64,000 bases of DNA from CAIKLP01 sp965279595 (GCA_965279595.1 OZ257246.1:620001-684000), one strand, 5' to 3'; counted from the stretch's first letter, positions 25,809 through 35,239 are shown. A program made the numbers and translations. Notes: generated by a model from the letters alone, not told the origin.

Positions 25809-26105
25809 GTTAATGAGATAATGTGATGATGTGTTAATTAGCCACTTACTTAATAGCAATAGATAATACTCTTGCTTTAAAGAATGAAGAAATATTTCCA
25901 GAATGCAAATTTGCAATTTTGTTTTCTATATAAATATCAAAAACCAAAAATTTTCAACTTTGACAAAATTGTAAAAAACTATTAAATAACAAAATTTAAT
26001 TTAAGTTATTAATTACTGGATGCTAGGATACTTGTGCTAGTTAATTTTATAAAGTGATAATGCGTTAATTAGCTTATTAACACATTATCACATCAACACA
26101 TTAAC
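25809..26105. repeat. Long-range imperfect inverted repeat with internal hairpin
   Basis: Two 34-nt arms (25809-25842 and 26072-26105) are inverted copies with 29 of 34 positions matching and are built from short units like GATAATGTG and GTGTTAAT. The right arm is also part of a local hairpin: 26054-26069 pairs with 26076-26091 at 15 of 16 positions around a 6-nt loop. The repeat fills the 303-nt space between the convergent comM and DUF4382 genes; the spacer is AT-rich with no gene seen. It may act as terminator structure or be a dispersed repeat element. Confidence 0.7.
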
Positions 26106-26108
26106 AAT

Positions 26109-26867
26109 TTAATGCAATAAAATAATACCCATATTATTTACAGCGCCATTCACAACTACCACATTGTTTATGGTTGTATCATTGTAAGGAAGTAATGGAA
26201 CAATTGCAATCTTATAAGTTCCTGCAACCATACCTGCAAAATAAAACTTTCCGAAGGCATCAGTAATAGTACCCACTGTATCTGTACCTGAAATAGCATA
26301 TACTTTAGGACCAGCTAATAAAGGAATAATTTCTCCTTTAATTGCACCTGAAACTCCAATAGGAATTGCACGAATAACTGGCTTTAAATTATAAGAACCA
26401 TTTCCAGTTTGAACAATTGATGTAGCTACATCAAAATCTAATTTCAAGGTATAAGCAACTCCTGGCAATAACTCATCATGCACTTTCAATTTCACCCCTG
26501 AACTTTGACCGCTTGGAGTATTTAACTCATGGCTTTGCCCATCTACCACAACTCTATTTCCTGTATTCGCTAAAATTAATCTTACTTCTTGAATTTTCCC
26601 AGATGCAATATCTTGCGAAGCAATCAAAGTGTCTCTTCCATTTCTGAACAAAAGAATATCAAACATGGCATTCACTGCAATGGTTGATGTGCCTTTATTG
26701 GTTAAAACTTGAATAGATTGAACATTTAAAATAACAGAATCATAAGCACCAGGTGCATCTGTCATTGTTACATCCATCTTAGAAGTACCTTCCGCATTGT
26801 CGGTTTTTTCGCATGCGCTAAATCCAATACTAAGAACTAACGCACTCATTAAAATAATTTTTCTCAT
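26109..26867 (-). CDS. DUF4382-domain lipoprotein
   Basis: The 252-residue protein has a lipoprotein signal (LSIGFSAC, C19). The mature part opens with VTMTDAPGAYDSVILNVQSI, the hallmark of DUF4382. A C-terminal carboxypeptidase-regulatory-like beta-sandwich (about 175-252, ending in AVNNMGIILLH) follows. Proteins of this type are outer-surface lipoproteins in many Bacteroidota, with unknown function. The gene stands alone. Confidence 0.85.
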   Translation of the reverse strand: MRKIILMSALVLSIGFSACEKTDNAEGTSKMDVTMTDAPGAYDSVILNVQSIQVLTNKGTSTIAVNAMFDILLFRNGRDTLIASQDIASGKIQEVRLILANTGNRVVVDGQSHELNTPSGQSSGVKLKVHDELLPGVAYTLKLDFDVATSIVQTGNGSYNLKPVIRAIPIGVSGAIKGEIIPLLAGPKVYAISGTDTVGTITDAFGKFYFAGMVAGTYKIAIVPLLPYNDTTINNVVVVNGAVNNMGIILLH

Positions 26868-27111
26868 AATTTTGAATTTATCTAAGAACTCTAGTTCAAG
26901 AATAAGACCATAAATGAATTATCAGTTAAATACGTAACAATTACTGAATATGACATAAAAAATCAATTCATTTTGGCATGTGTAAGAATATGTAAAAACT
27001 TAAAGTTGGGGAATTGCAATTAAAAATGTGGACGTTTTTCCTCAGAATGAAAATTGCAGAAAATTTAGAATCATTGAGATTTATTTATAGAAATAAAGGT
27101 TGCGCTAAAAC

Positions 27112-28074
27112 CTAATTCTTTGCATAATTTTTTAAACCTCTCAAATTTAAATCACGTTCACAATTTTTAATTATTCTACTTGATAAAATTGAATCAGTAG
27201 TGATGCTTTGCAAAATTTCATCAACAAATTCTTGCTCATCAGAGATTGCATGAAATCCTTTAAGTGCTGACACTAGTTTAGGAAGCTTGTCCGCCAGTTG
27301 AGTTCTGAATGCAATATTGTCTGAATGAATTAAATTATTTATTAAATCTTTAATAAAAGCCAACCAATAAATATTATCTAATTCAGTGCCTGCATGATTA
27401 AGTGTGAGATAAGGTATTCGTGTTAATAAATAATAATATAAATCATCTTTGTAAACAGAATTAGGGTATTTACTTACAAACGATTCAACACTTAATGGAT
27501 TGCTTTGATCATAATGTTCTAGACTTTGTTTTCTATAATCAATGCAATTTATATATGCACGATACTCTTTTAATTGAATATCACTTGCAGGCAAAACTTG
27601 GAAATCATAAATGCAATTCAAAAAGATACCTGTAGGAATTAAATCAAAAGTGATATTCATTTTATATTTCCCAGGTTGAAAATAATAAACTCGCTCAGGA
27701 ATGCTGGTGTCAAAGTAATACCATTTTCCAATTAAATGTACAGCTTGAATAGATGGCTCAGTAATATCAAAATGCTGATATGGGGCAATCACATTTTGCA
27801 CTTTATCATAACTGTGTTCATGTGAAGCAAATGGAGAATGATAAATTGTATCTAGTGATTTATTCTCTAACTCAACATTTTTTATTACAAAACTTCTATT
27901 CTTGGGTTTGCTTGATTTATTGGTTATTACCGTATTAAAAAAAATACTCTCCCCTTCTATAAATATTTTCTTATTCTTTACTGAGGGGCAAATAGAAATG
28001 CTGTCATATTCACAGAATTGAGCTTGTATGGAAAAAGAAATCAGAAGAAATAAAAACGCAAAAATCAACTTCAT
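27112..28074 (-). CDS. Secreted hypothetical protein
   Basis: The 320-residue protein has a signal peptide (cleavage near IQAQ). The N-terminal half is beta-rich (an Ig-like stretch with the phrase FNTVITNKSSKPKN), while the C-terminal half is mainly helical. Two cysteines near the mature start (FCEYDSISIC) may pair. No catalytic motif is recognised. It is a single gene, with 244 nt of featureless AT-rich sequence on its downstream side (26868-27111). Confidence 0.65.
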   Translation of the reverse strand: MKLIFAFLFLLISFSIQAQFCEYDSISICPSVKNKKIFIEGESIFFNTVITNKSSKPKNRSFVIKNVELENKSLDTIYHSPFASHEHSYDKVQNVIAPYQHFDITEPSIQAVHLIGKWYYFDTSIPERVYYFQPGKYKMNITFDLIPTGIFLNCIYDFQVLPASDIQLKEYRAYINCIDYRKQSLEHYDQSNPLSVESFVSKYPNSVYKDDLYYYLLTRIPYLTLNHAGTELDNIYWLAFIKDLINNLIHSDNIAFRTQLADKLPKLVSALKGFHAISDEQEFVDEILQSITTDSILSSRIIKNCERDLNLRGLKNYAKN

Positions 28075-28207
28075 TATAAAAGAGCGGAAGAGTTTATCAT
28101 ATTGAAATTAAATAAATAATGATTTGCATTTTGAATTAATCGTTTTTTAAATTTTCTATTAAGTATTGACTCATTTGTAGGTTACATTTAAAATAATCTT
28201 TTAAACA

Positions 28208-30160
28208 CTATTGTATTTCTTCATCATCAAGTTCAGGTAAGCTATATGGACGTAATGTGTCAACTACTAAAACATGATTTAGTGCATTCCCTTTTAATAT
28301 TACAGAGTTAAACATATTAATAGTATCTGACTCTAAAACCTTTCCTCTACGAACCATTAAACCACCTATCATTTTAAAATAATTTCTCATATAAGGTTTT
28401 AATTCTGCATTTGGCAAAAATGAGTATTTGAACTTTTTAGGCTTAGGAACAATTGATGCTAAAAAAATACTTTCTCCCAATGTTAATTGGCTTGGAATTT
28501 TATCAAAATAAAAACGGGAGGCTTCCGTAACTCCATAAACATTAGGAGCCCATTCAATTATGTTCAAATATACTTCATACATGCGCTGCTTAGATGTAAG
28601 TCGATTGTTTTCAATCAACCAAACAATGAGCATCTCTTCTAATTTCCTAGCAACTGTTTTGTTTCGGTTCAAGAATGCATTTTTCACCAGTTGCATTGAA
28701 ATTGTACTTCCCCCTCTTTTAAATCTTCCTGCAACAAAATTTGTAGCAATGGATTGTCTAAATGCTTCTTCATAAAATCCGCGATGAGAAAAAAACAAAG
28801 GGTCTTCAGAAGTTAAAATTGCATTCTTAAGAAAATCTGAAATTTGTTCATATGGAGTAAAATTTGAACTTTCTGGTCCAACTATTATTGCTCTCGTTGG
28901 TCTACCATATTCATAAGGAATGTATGTGAAACTCCCATTCATTTTTTGAAGATTGGTTGTTCCAAATGCCAAAATTTTAAAATTGTTCCTTACCAATCTC
29001 GAATCAAATTTACAATGCCAAGGATCTTTACTGTCTAAATAAAAATTTAATTTATATGCTAATTGTCCATCAACTTTAATGCCTTCAAGTGTTTCAAAAA
29101 GTCCTTGTGGAAATGAATTGAAAAAAGATTGCGCAGCTAAATTTTCTGTTTCAATTTCTAACTCATAAATTTTATTAGATCCAATACTATATTTTATAAA
29201 TGGATGAATAATAATTTCTCCCAAATAAGCAATAGATGAACTATCAATTGAAATAAAATTTTCACCAATAAACATATTGCAATCCACGGCTGCCCTATTA
29301 ACCACAACATCCTTTTGAGCAATCTTAATATGATTTACCAATAAATTTTTAATAGTCCAATTGCCAAAAATTTTCAATTGCCCATCTTCAAAATCTATTT
29401 TATCCATTCGTGTTGAAATGGTATCAAAGTTTAATTTTAATCCGATTTTTTGCTCCAAATAAGGTAATTCTACTTTTTTGTTTTCTGCAAAAAAACGAAT
29501 GTCAAGTTTTTTATCTGTTGGATTGACCATTCCATCGGCATGCCAAATAGCTTCATTTTCATTCAATACAAAAGTTGAATTCAATTCATTCTTTTGAATG
29601 CTGATTGATTGGGCATTAATGAAAAAATGTTTCTCATCATCAATCACATTCAATTTGTAATTTTTGATACTAAGTAAATCAGGAACTTTATATAATAAAT
29701 CATTGATTAAATTGTCAGCTAGATTTGCCAAATCAATTTTAGATGTACTAGTTTTCAAAGAATCTTTCTTTTCTTTCTTCAACAAAAAATCAAAATTTCT
29801 TTTGCCATTTTTGTGAACCAAATTCAAGATAGCATCATTGGTTTCTAATTCTGCAATTTTAATATGTCCGAAAAATAATGGCCAAATGGATACTCTTACT
29901 TTAAAATGCTCTATGCTGATCAAAGTATCTAAAGAATCTGGCACAACAACAACTTTATTAATAACTACTGATGCAATTCCTTCAAATTTTGATTCACTTA
30001 TGCTGATGTTTAAATGATTCTTCTCTTTTTGAGTTAGAATTACTTTATCAATTACTTTGTGCATAATACTTTCACGTAACCCAAAGGCCAACAAAATTGT
30101 GAGCACAAAAAGTGAAGCAATTATCCAGAGTACTATTTTTAGCCTTTTTTTCATGATCAT
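28208..30160 (-). CDS. GT51 transglycosylase with long AsmA-like N-terminal extension
   Basis: This 650-residue protein has one N-terminal membrane anchor (about 8-25) and then about 390 residues of beta-rich sequence reminiscent of AsmA/DUF748-type periplasmic domains. The GT51 peptidoglycan glycosyltransferase domain follows (about 420-580). GT51 motifs are TSEDPLFFSHRGF (catalytic Glu near 452), RGGSTISMQLVKN, RKLEEMLIVWLIE and YLNIIEWAPNVYGV. It has no transpeptidase domain. It should polymerise glycan strands from lipid II. The likely start is ATG 30160 or 30154; a TTG at 30172 is less likely. Confidence 0.82.
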   Translation of the reverse strand: MIMKKRLKIVLWIIASLFVLTILLAFGLRESIMHKVIDKVILTQKEKNHLNISISESKFEGIASVVINKVVVVPDSLDTLISIEHFKVRVSIWPLFFGHIKIAELETNDAILNLVHKNGKRNFDFLLKKEKKDSLKTSTSKIDLANLADNLINDLLYKVPDLLSIKNYKLNVIDDEKHFFINAQSISIQKNELNSTFVLNENEAIWHADGMVNPTDKKLDIRFFAENKKVELPYLEQKIGLKLNFDTISTRMDKIDFEDGQLKIFGNWTIKNLLVNHIKIAQKDVVVNRAAVDCNMFIGENFISIDSSSIAYLGEIIIHPFIKYSIGSNKIYELEIETENLAAQSFFNSFPQGLFETLEGIKVDGQLAYKLNFYLDSKDPWHCKFDSRLVRNNFKILAFGTTNLQKMNGSFTYIPYEYGRPTRAIIVGPESSNFTPYEQISDFLKNAILTSEDPLFFSHRGFYEEAFRQSIATNFVAGRFKRGGSTISMQLVKNAFLNRNKTVARKLEEMLIVWLIENNRLTSKQRMYEVYLNIIEWAPNVYGVTEASRFYFDKIPSQLTLGESIFLASIVPKPKKFKYSFLPNAELKPYMRNYFKMIGGLMVRRGKVLESDTINMFNSVILKGNALNHVLVVDTLRPYSLPELDDEEIQ

Positions 30161-30295
30161 GGGAATCTTCAAAATAAGAAATAAATAACCAATTCAGAGA
30201 ATTACTTTTTAATTGGATCAATTTTAAACTTTTTACTTGATTTTAGCGTTAATTGCAGTATTGATTTTTTGGTACAATTTGTGTTAGATTTTATT

Positions 30296-30685
30296 ATGAA
30301 ATATTTATTACTCATTCCTTTTTCAATTTTATTAATTCAAGCATCTTGTAAAGATGACCCTCAACCAACTCCTACTGACCCTGCTCCAATTATTGAACGC
30401 ATTAATCCAAGAAATCATCAAGTTTATAATTTCAACGATACTGCATTTTTCAATTTAAATTTCAGCGACAACAAAAAATTAACAGACACCAAATTAAAAA
30501 TATACTTAGCAACTGGAGAAACCTTAATTGATTTATCATTTCAACCCAATGCTAATGCCTTTCAAATCGACACTTTTATTATAATGAACGATAGTGCTTA
30601 TTCATATGTTAACTTTGACATAAGTGCTAAGGATGAAGATGCTAATATTACTTCACAAAGTAGTCATATTCATCTCAGAAATTAA
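30296..30685 (+). CDS. Small lipoprotein, possibly DUF4625-like
   Basis: The 129-residue product carries a lipoprotein signal (LLIQASC, C18, followed by KDDPQPTPT), a proline-rich spacer and a single beta-sandwich-like domain with ISAKDEDANI and a final SHIHLRN. The pattern resembles DUF4625-type lipoproteins, a tentative match. ATG 30296 is preferred to an upstream in-frame ATG at 30269 because it gives a clean signal peptide. Function unknown. Confidence 0.65.
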   Translation: MKYLLLIPFSILLIQASCKDDPQPTPTDPAPIIERINPRNHQVYNFNDTAFFNLNFSDNKKLTDTKLKIYLATGETLIDLSFQPNANAFQIDTFIIMNDSAYSYVNFDISAKDEDANITSQSSHIHLRN

Positions 30686-30767
30686 AGCTCACGCCATTGA
30701 ATTCATTGACAATCGCTCAAGTAATTTTTTATTTTTATTAAATAAGCAAAAGCAGCATTTATTCAGC

Positions 30768-30775
30768 TAAATTTG
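30768..30775 (+). promoter_or_regulatory. Candidate -7 box upstream of mrp
   Basis: TAAATTTG followed by C matches TAnnTTTG, 18 nt before the mrp ATG at 30794. Confidence 0.4.
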
Positions 30776-30793
30776 CATTTCAATTTCGGATTT

Positions 30794-31873
30794 ATGTATA
30801 CTAAAGAACAGATATTAAGCGCACTAAGTAATGTAGAGGAGCCTGATTTAAAAAAGGATTTGGTTACCTTGAAAATGATAGAAGATATTTCAATAGAAGG
30901 AAAGAATATCAGTTTTTCTGTAATATTAACAACTCCTGCATGTCCATTAAAAGCAATGATTGAAAATGCTTGTACTAATGCAATTCATCATTTTGTAGAT
31001 AAAGAAGCGATTGTTAAAATCAATATGACGAGTAGAGTTACTTCAAAATCATCTGATCCAAGCTTTCCGAATATTAAGAATATTATAATGGTGGCATCTG
31101 GTAAAGGTGGTGTCGGTAAGTCTACTGTAGCAGTAAATTTAGCTATCAGCTTAAGTAAGCAAGGGGCTAAAGTTGGATTAATTGATGCTGATATTTACGG
31201 ACCCTCTATTCCAATTATGTTTAAACTGGAAGGTGCAAAACCTGCTGCACAAAAAGATGGTGAAAAAGTGAGTTTAATGCCATTAGAAAAATATGGAATT
31301 AAATTGCTTTCAATTGGCTTTTTTGTAGATCCAAATCAAGCTATACCTTGGAGAGGACCAATGGTTTCAACAGCCTTACGTCAATTATTCACTGATGCCA
31401 ATTGGGGTGAATTGGATTACTTAATTGTTGATACTCCTCCAGGAACAGGTGATGTACATATTACTTTAGGACAAAACTTCCCCATCACGGGAGCTGTAAT
31501 TGTTACTACACCACAAAATGTTGCATTAGCAGATGCACGCAAAGGAATGGCCATGTTCAGAATGGAAGGCTTGAAAGTGCCAATTTTAGGGGTAGTTGAA
31601 AACATGTCATACTTTATTCCTGCTGAACTTCCTGATAATAAATATTTTATTTTCGGGAAAGATGGAGGTAAAAAACTAGCTCAACAATTTGAAGTTCCTT
31701 TTTTAGGTGAAATACCTTTCATGCAATCAGTAGGTGAATCAGGAGAAACAGGTGAACCTGTATCAACTAATGAGGAAAACCCTACTGCTGCTGCTTTTTC
31801 AAGTATTGCTTCAAAAGTAGCTCAACAAGTAGCAATTATTAATGCAGGAGTTCGTGAAACTATTCTTAATTAG
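30794..31873 (+). CDS. mrp: Mrp/NBP35 family P-loop ATPase (Fe-S carrier)
   Basis: The 359-residue protein has an N-terminal DUF59/MIP18 domain (about 1-85) and a SIMIBI P-loop with the deviant Walker A GKGGVGKST (103-111), then DADIYGPSIP and VDTPPGTGD. It is an ApbC/Mrp-type scaffold or carrier for iron-sulfur clusters. In E. coli the C-terminal part carries a CxxC that binds the cluster; here that position reads VENMSYFIPAELPDNKYFIF, without cysteines. It lies upstream of the NifU-type gene, consistent with Fe-S work. ATG 30794 gives the standard N-terminus. Confidence 0.93.
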   Translation: MYTKEQILSALSNVEEPDLKKDLVTLKMIEDISIEGKNISFSVILTTPACPLKAMIENACTNAIHHFVDKEAIVKINMTSRVTSKSSDPSFPNIKNIIMVASGKGGVGKSTVAVNLAISLSKQGAKVGLIDADIYGPSIPIMFKLEGAKPAAQKDGEKVSLMPLEKYGIKLLSIGFFVDPNQAIPWRGPMVSTALRQLFTDANWGELDYLIVDTPPGTGDVHITLGQNFPITGAVIVTTPQNVALADARKGMAMFRMEGLKVPILGVVENMSYFIPAELPDNKYFIFGKDGGKKLAQQFEVPFLGEIPFMQSVGESGETGEPVSTNEENPTAAAFSSIASKVAQQVAIINAGVRETILN

Positions 31874-31891
31874 AATTGTTATAAATAATAT

Positions 31892-31899
31892 TATATTTG
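31892..31899 (+). promoter_or_regulatory. Candidate -7 box upstream of NifU-type gene
   Basis: TATATTTG followed by C matches TAnnTTTG and leaves a 5' leader of about 55 nt before the ATG at 31956. Confidence 0.4.
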
Positions 31900-31955
31900 C
31901 ATTTATAAGTTTTCAGCTTGAAAGCGAAGACTTTAGACAATTAAAAATTTGAACT

Positions 31956-32249
31956 ATGAATACAAGTCCTGAATTAATAGAGCGTATTGAGAATGCGTTA
32001 GATCAAATAAGACCTTATCTAGAAGCTGATGGAGGCAATGTTGCTTTACATGAAGTAACTGATGACATGGTTGTAAAACTAAAACTTTTAGGTGCTTGTG
32101 GTTCTTGTCCGATGAGTATCATGACTTTAAAAGCCGGTGTAGAGCAAGCATTGAAACGTGCGATTCCGGAAATTAATTCGGTTGAAGCATTAAATATTAC
32201 AGATGCGGATGATCCAAATGCAGTACTTCCTGAAAGATTAAGAAATTAA
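31956..32249 (+). CDS. NifU C-terminal-domain Fe-S scaffold protein
   Basis: This 97-residue protein is a stand-alone NifU_C/Nfu domain with the cluster-binding CGSCPMS motif (C48, C51) and the typical PYLEADGGNVAL opening. It delivers or assembles [4Fe-4S] clusters. Its place after mrp suggests a joint role in cluster transfer, with its own promoter-like box and terminator. Length is normal for the family. Confidence 0.93.
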   Translation: MNTSPELIERIENALDQIRPYLEADGGNVALHEVTDDMVVKLKLLGACGSCPMSIMTLKAGVEQALKRAIPEINSVEALNITDADDPNAVLPERLRN

Positions 32250-32256
32250 ATCTGAC

Positions 32257-32297
32257 AAAAGAGCGACTATAACATTAAGTCGCTCTTTTCGTTTTTT
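32257..32297 (+). terminator. Terminator after NifU-type gene
   Basis: A perfect 12-bp stem (32257-32268 with 32278-32289) with a 9-nt loop is followed by CGTTTTTT. Confidence 0.87.
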
Positions 32298-32322
32298 GTA
32301 TATTGCTTACAAAATTGAACTC

Positions 32323-32973
32323 TTGAAAAACTTATTTACTTTTTTATTTCTCTTGCTTTTGAGTGCATCCACTTTCGGACAAGCAAAAGAAAAGAAATTG
32401 ATCCAATTTTCAGGAGTCATATTACATGCGGATAGTTTAGTGCCATTGCCATATGTAAATGTATTCAATGTTTCAAGAGGATATAAAGGAACATTTTCAG
32501 ACTTTAGAGGATTTTTTTCTTTGGTAGTTTCTGAAGGAGACACCATTCGAATTGCTTGTTTAGGTTATAAAAAACAAGAGTTAATTATTCCAAACAATTT
32601 GCAGAATAATTCACTATCTGCAATCTTCAAATTAAAAACAGAATCGTTCGATATTCCAATGGTATATATTTTCCCTTTTGCTACCATTGAACAATTTAAA
32701 CAAGCATTCTTAAAATTGAAATTAGCAGATGATGATTTAATGATAGCACAAAGAAATTTAGATGAAAAAGTAATGAGTGCTTTAAGCAATTCATTAGCAT
32801 GGGATGGTGGACAAAACTCTAAATACTTTTTTCAACAACAATCTGAAAAGCTATACTGGGCTGGACAAAACAGGTACAATCCACTATTTGACTTAGTAAA
32901 AATCAATCAATTCATTCAACTATTGAATCAAGGAAAAATATCATTAAAGAATGAAAAAAAAGAAGATAATTAA
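32323..32973 (+). CDS. Secreted protein with carboxypeptidase-regulatory-like domain
   Basis: The 216-residue protein begins, from a TTG at 32323, with a typical signal peptide (KNLFTFLFLLLLSASTFGQ). It then has a CarboxypepD_reg-like domain (about 30-110: LPYVNVFNVSRGYKGTFSDF, GDTIRIACLGYKKQEL). The C-terminal half is helical with no motif. No ATG is available near the start, and an earlier in-frame TTG at 32296 lies in the terminator tail. Such domains often precede TonB-dependent receptors, but none follows here. Its 3' end overlaps the convergent def gene by 4 nt. Confidence 0.7.
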   Translation: MKNLFTFLFLLLLSASTFGQAKEKKLIQFSGVILHADSLVPLPYVNVFNVSRGYKGTFSDFRGFFSLVVSEGDTIRIACLGYKKQELIIPNNLQNNSLSAIFKLKTESFDIPMVYIFPFATIEQFKQAFLKLKLADDDLMIAQRNLDEKVMSALSNSLAWDGGQNSKYFFQQQSEKLYWAGQNRYNPLFDLVKINQFIQLLNQGKISLKNEKKEDN

Positions 32974-33548
32974 GCTTTCTTTTTCTTTGATGGATATTTC
33001 ATTTTGTAATCAGGTTTCACCAATCCTTTTGTAATAGCATCCAATTTTTTAGTAATCAATCTTTTCTTTATTGGTGATATTTTATCGATAAATAATTTAC
33101 CATCAATATGATCGTATTCATGCTGAATAATGCGAGCTAAAATTCCTGAATAAGTTTCTTCAAATGGAACAAAATTTTCATCCAAATATTTAATCTTTAC
33201 TGTTGAAAGTCTATCTACATCTTCTCTTATTTCGGGTATGCTTAAACAGCCTTCTGAGAAAGGCCATTCCTTTCCACTTTCTTCAATAATTTGTGCATTA
33301 ATAAATACCTTTTTGAATTTAATTTGCTCAGGTTTATCTTCTTCATCCTCATCAAAAGGTGAAGCATCAATTACAAATAACCGAATAGACAATCCTATCT
33401 GAGGAGCAGCCAAACCAACACCTCTAGCATTATACATTGTTTCAAACATGCTATCAATCAATTCTTTTAACTGAGGATAATCAGGTTGAATATCAACACC
33501 TACTTTTCTTAATACGGAGTCGCCGTAAGCAATTATTGGTAATATCAT
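32970..33548 (-). CDS. def: Peptide deformylase
   Basis: The 192-residue enzyme shows all three PDF motifs: GVGLAAPQIG (43-52), EGCLSIP with metal ligand C101, and HEYDH (143-147) with two His ligands and the catalytic Glu. It removes the N-formyl group from new proteins. An acidic insertion (about 66-75, DEDEEDKPEQ) is somewhat longer than in E. coli. It lies 2 nt downstream of ruvX, so the two are co-transcribed. Confidence 0.97.
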   Translation of the reverse strand: MILPIIAYGDSVLRKVGVDIQPDYPQLKELIDSMFETMYNARGVGLAAPQIGLSIRLFVIDASPFDEDEEDKPEQIKFKKVFINAQIIEESGKEWPFSEGCLSIPEIREDVDRLSTVKIKYLDENFVPFEETYSGILARIIQHEYDHIDGKLFIDKISPIKKRLITKKLDAITKGLVKPDYKMKYPSKKKKA

Positions 33549-33550
33549 TT

Positions 33551-33967
33551 CTAGTTATTGGTTGATTCCATATAAGATTGCAATAAAAGAGTTGCACTTA
33601 TAATATCTATATTTTCTTTTTTCTCTCTTTCCTTTTTTGACTTTCCACTATTAGCAATTACTTGTGAAGCCATTTTTGAAGTAAATCTTTCATCTACTCT
33701 TTTAATTTGAATAGTTGGGAATGATTTCTCCAGCTTTTTAACAAACTCATTCACTAAGCCTGCTGATTGGGAAGGGCTATTGTCCATTTGTTTTGGCTCA
33801 CCCACAATAAACATATCAACTTGTTCTGTTTTTAAATATTGAGTAATAAAATTGATCAATTCGGCACTTTGCACAACTGTCAAAGCACTAGCAATAATTT
33901 TCAAAGGGTCTGTTACTGCAATACCAGTTCTTTTTCCTCCATAATCAAATGCCATCCATCTTCCCAT
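33551..33967 (-). CDS. ruvX: Putative pre-16S rRNA nuclease / Holliday junction resolvase (YqgF/RuvX)
   Basis: The 138-residue YqgF-family protein has an RNase H-like fold: an opening FDYGGKRTGIAVTDP with the first catalytic Asp, IVGEPKQMD in the middle, VDERFTSKMA, and a final NIDIISATLLLQSYM with the last acidic residues. In E. coli YqgF trims the 16S rRNA 5' end. It pairs with def in a two-gene unit. Length is normal. Confidence 0.93.
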   Translation of the reverse strand: MGRWMAFDYGGKRTGIAVTDPLKIIASALTVVQSAELINFITQYLKTEQVDMFIVGEPKQMDNSPSQSAGLVNEFVKKLEKSFPTIQIKRVDERFTSKMASQVIANSGKSKKEREKKENIDIISATLLLQSYMESTNN

Positions 33968-34095
33968 TGGGCAAAGATAAGCGGAGAAAGATATTTCTAA
34001 ACTATTTATTTAAATATTGAACTTGGTGACTTCAAAATCACATTTGAAAATTGATTTTGCATTGATGCATCTTATTAAAATTCCTACCTTGCCAT

Positions 34096-35235
34096 ATGTT
34101 TTTTAGTGATATTCCAGGTCAATTTGAAGTGAAAGAGCGCTTATTGCGTTCAGTAAAAGAAGAAAGAATTAGTCATGCCCAATTATTTTTAGGACCAGAA
34201 GGTTCGGGAAGTTTGGCTTTAGCAATTGCTTATGCACAATATATTTCTTGTTTAGAAAAGCAAGAAAATGATTCTTGCGGCAACTGTTCTTCTTGTAAAA
34301 AATACCATAAGCTTATTCATCCAGATTTGCATTTTAGTTACCCATTTATCAGCAGAGATAAGGGTGACGTAGCAACAACTTACATTAAGGAATGGAGAGA
34401 TGCAATTGCAGAAAATCCATTTATGGGCATTGACCAATGGATGAATTGTTTAGATGCAGAGAATAAACAACCCAATATTAATATTGCTGAATGCCATGCA
34501 ATTATTCAGAAGTTAGTTTTAAAATCATACGAAGCGGAATATAAAGTTTTGATTATTTGGTTGCCTGAATATTTAGGAACAGAAGGAAATTCATTATTAA
34601 AGCTAATTGAAGAGCCTCCTGCAAAGACTCTATTTATACTAGTTGCAGAGAATTACGATAAAATACTTTCCACTATTTTATCAAGAACACAACTGGTTAA
34701 AATTCCAAAATTAGCAGATAATGAATTGAAAACTTATTTGCTTTCAACAGGTTCAACTGAAGAAAAGGCAGCAAGAATAGCCTATTTATCAAATGGAAAT
34801 ATTAGCGCTGCACAAGCATTAATTGAAGAAGATGATGACGATTTGGAATCTTTATTTATTCAATGGTTTAGGTTATGCTATGGTAGAAAAGGAGTGGAAT
34901 TATTAGATTGGATTGATCAAGTTTCATCGGCTCGTTTTGGCAGGGAAAATCAAAAAAATTTATTGCGATTTGGATTACAAGTGATTCGAGATTGTTTAAT
35001 GTTGAATGCAAAAACAGACGAAATTGTAAAATTTGAGAGCAAATATTTCGAATTAAGCAAATTGGCTGGAAGTATTAATTATGAGAATGCCCCTCCAATT
35101 ATCAATGATTTAGAGCAAGCCATCTATCATATTGAACGAAATGCGAACAGTAAAATCTTATTTTTAGACATCAGTATTCAGATGATGAGAAATTTACAAT
35201 TGAAAAATGTAAATTCGCAGTTAACAATAAATTAA
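34096..35235 (+). CDS. holB: DNA polymerase III subunit delta'
   Basis: The 379-residue clamp-loader protein opens with FSDIPGQFEVKERLLRSV and SHAQLFLGPEGSGSLALA, a P-loop-like element lacking the lysine, as expected for the non-ATPase delta' subunit. A zinc-binding module CGNCSSCKKYHKLIHPD follows, then KLIEEPPAKTLFILVA and SRTQLV. It is the stator of the clamp loader that opens the beta clamp. It is 4 nt upstream of ricT; the holB-ricT-gldH order is seen in other Bacteroidota. Confidence 0.93.
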   Translation: MFFSDIPGQFEVKERLLRSVKEERISHAQLFLGPEGSGSLALAIAYAQYISCLEKQENDSCGNCSSCKKYHKLIHPDLHFSYPFISRDKGDVATTYIKEWRDAIAENPFMGIDQWMNCLDAENKQPNINIAECHAIIQKLVLKSYEAEYKVLIIWLPEYLGTEGNSLLKLIEEPPAKTLFILVAENYDKILSTILSRTQLVKIPKLADNELKTYLLSTGSTEEKAARIAYLSNGNISAAQALIEEDDDDLESLFIQWFRLCYGRKGVELLDWIDQVSSARFGRENQKNLLRFGLQVIRDCLMLNAKTDEIVKFESKYFELSKLAGSINYENAPPIINDLEQAIYHIERNANSKILFLDISIQMMRNLQLKNVNSQLTIN

Positions 35236-35239
35236 AATT

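Noticed and set aside
25809..26105. CRISPR array
   Set aside because: The repeated units are short and inverted, not regularly spaced direct repeats, and no cas gene is present.
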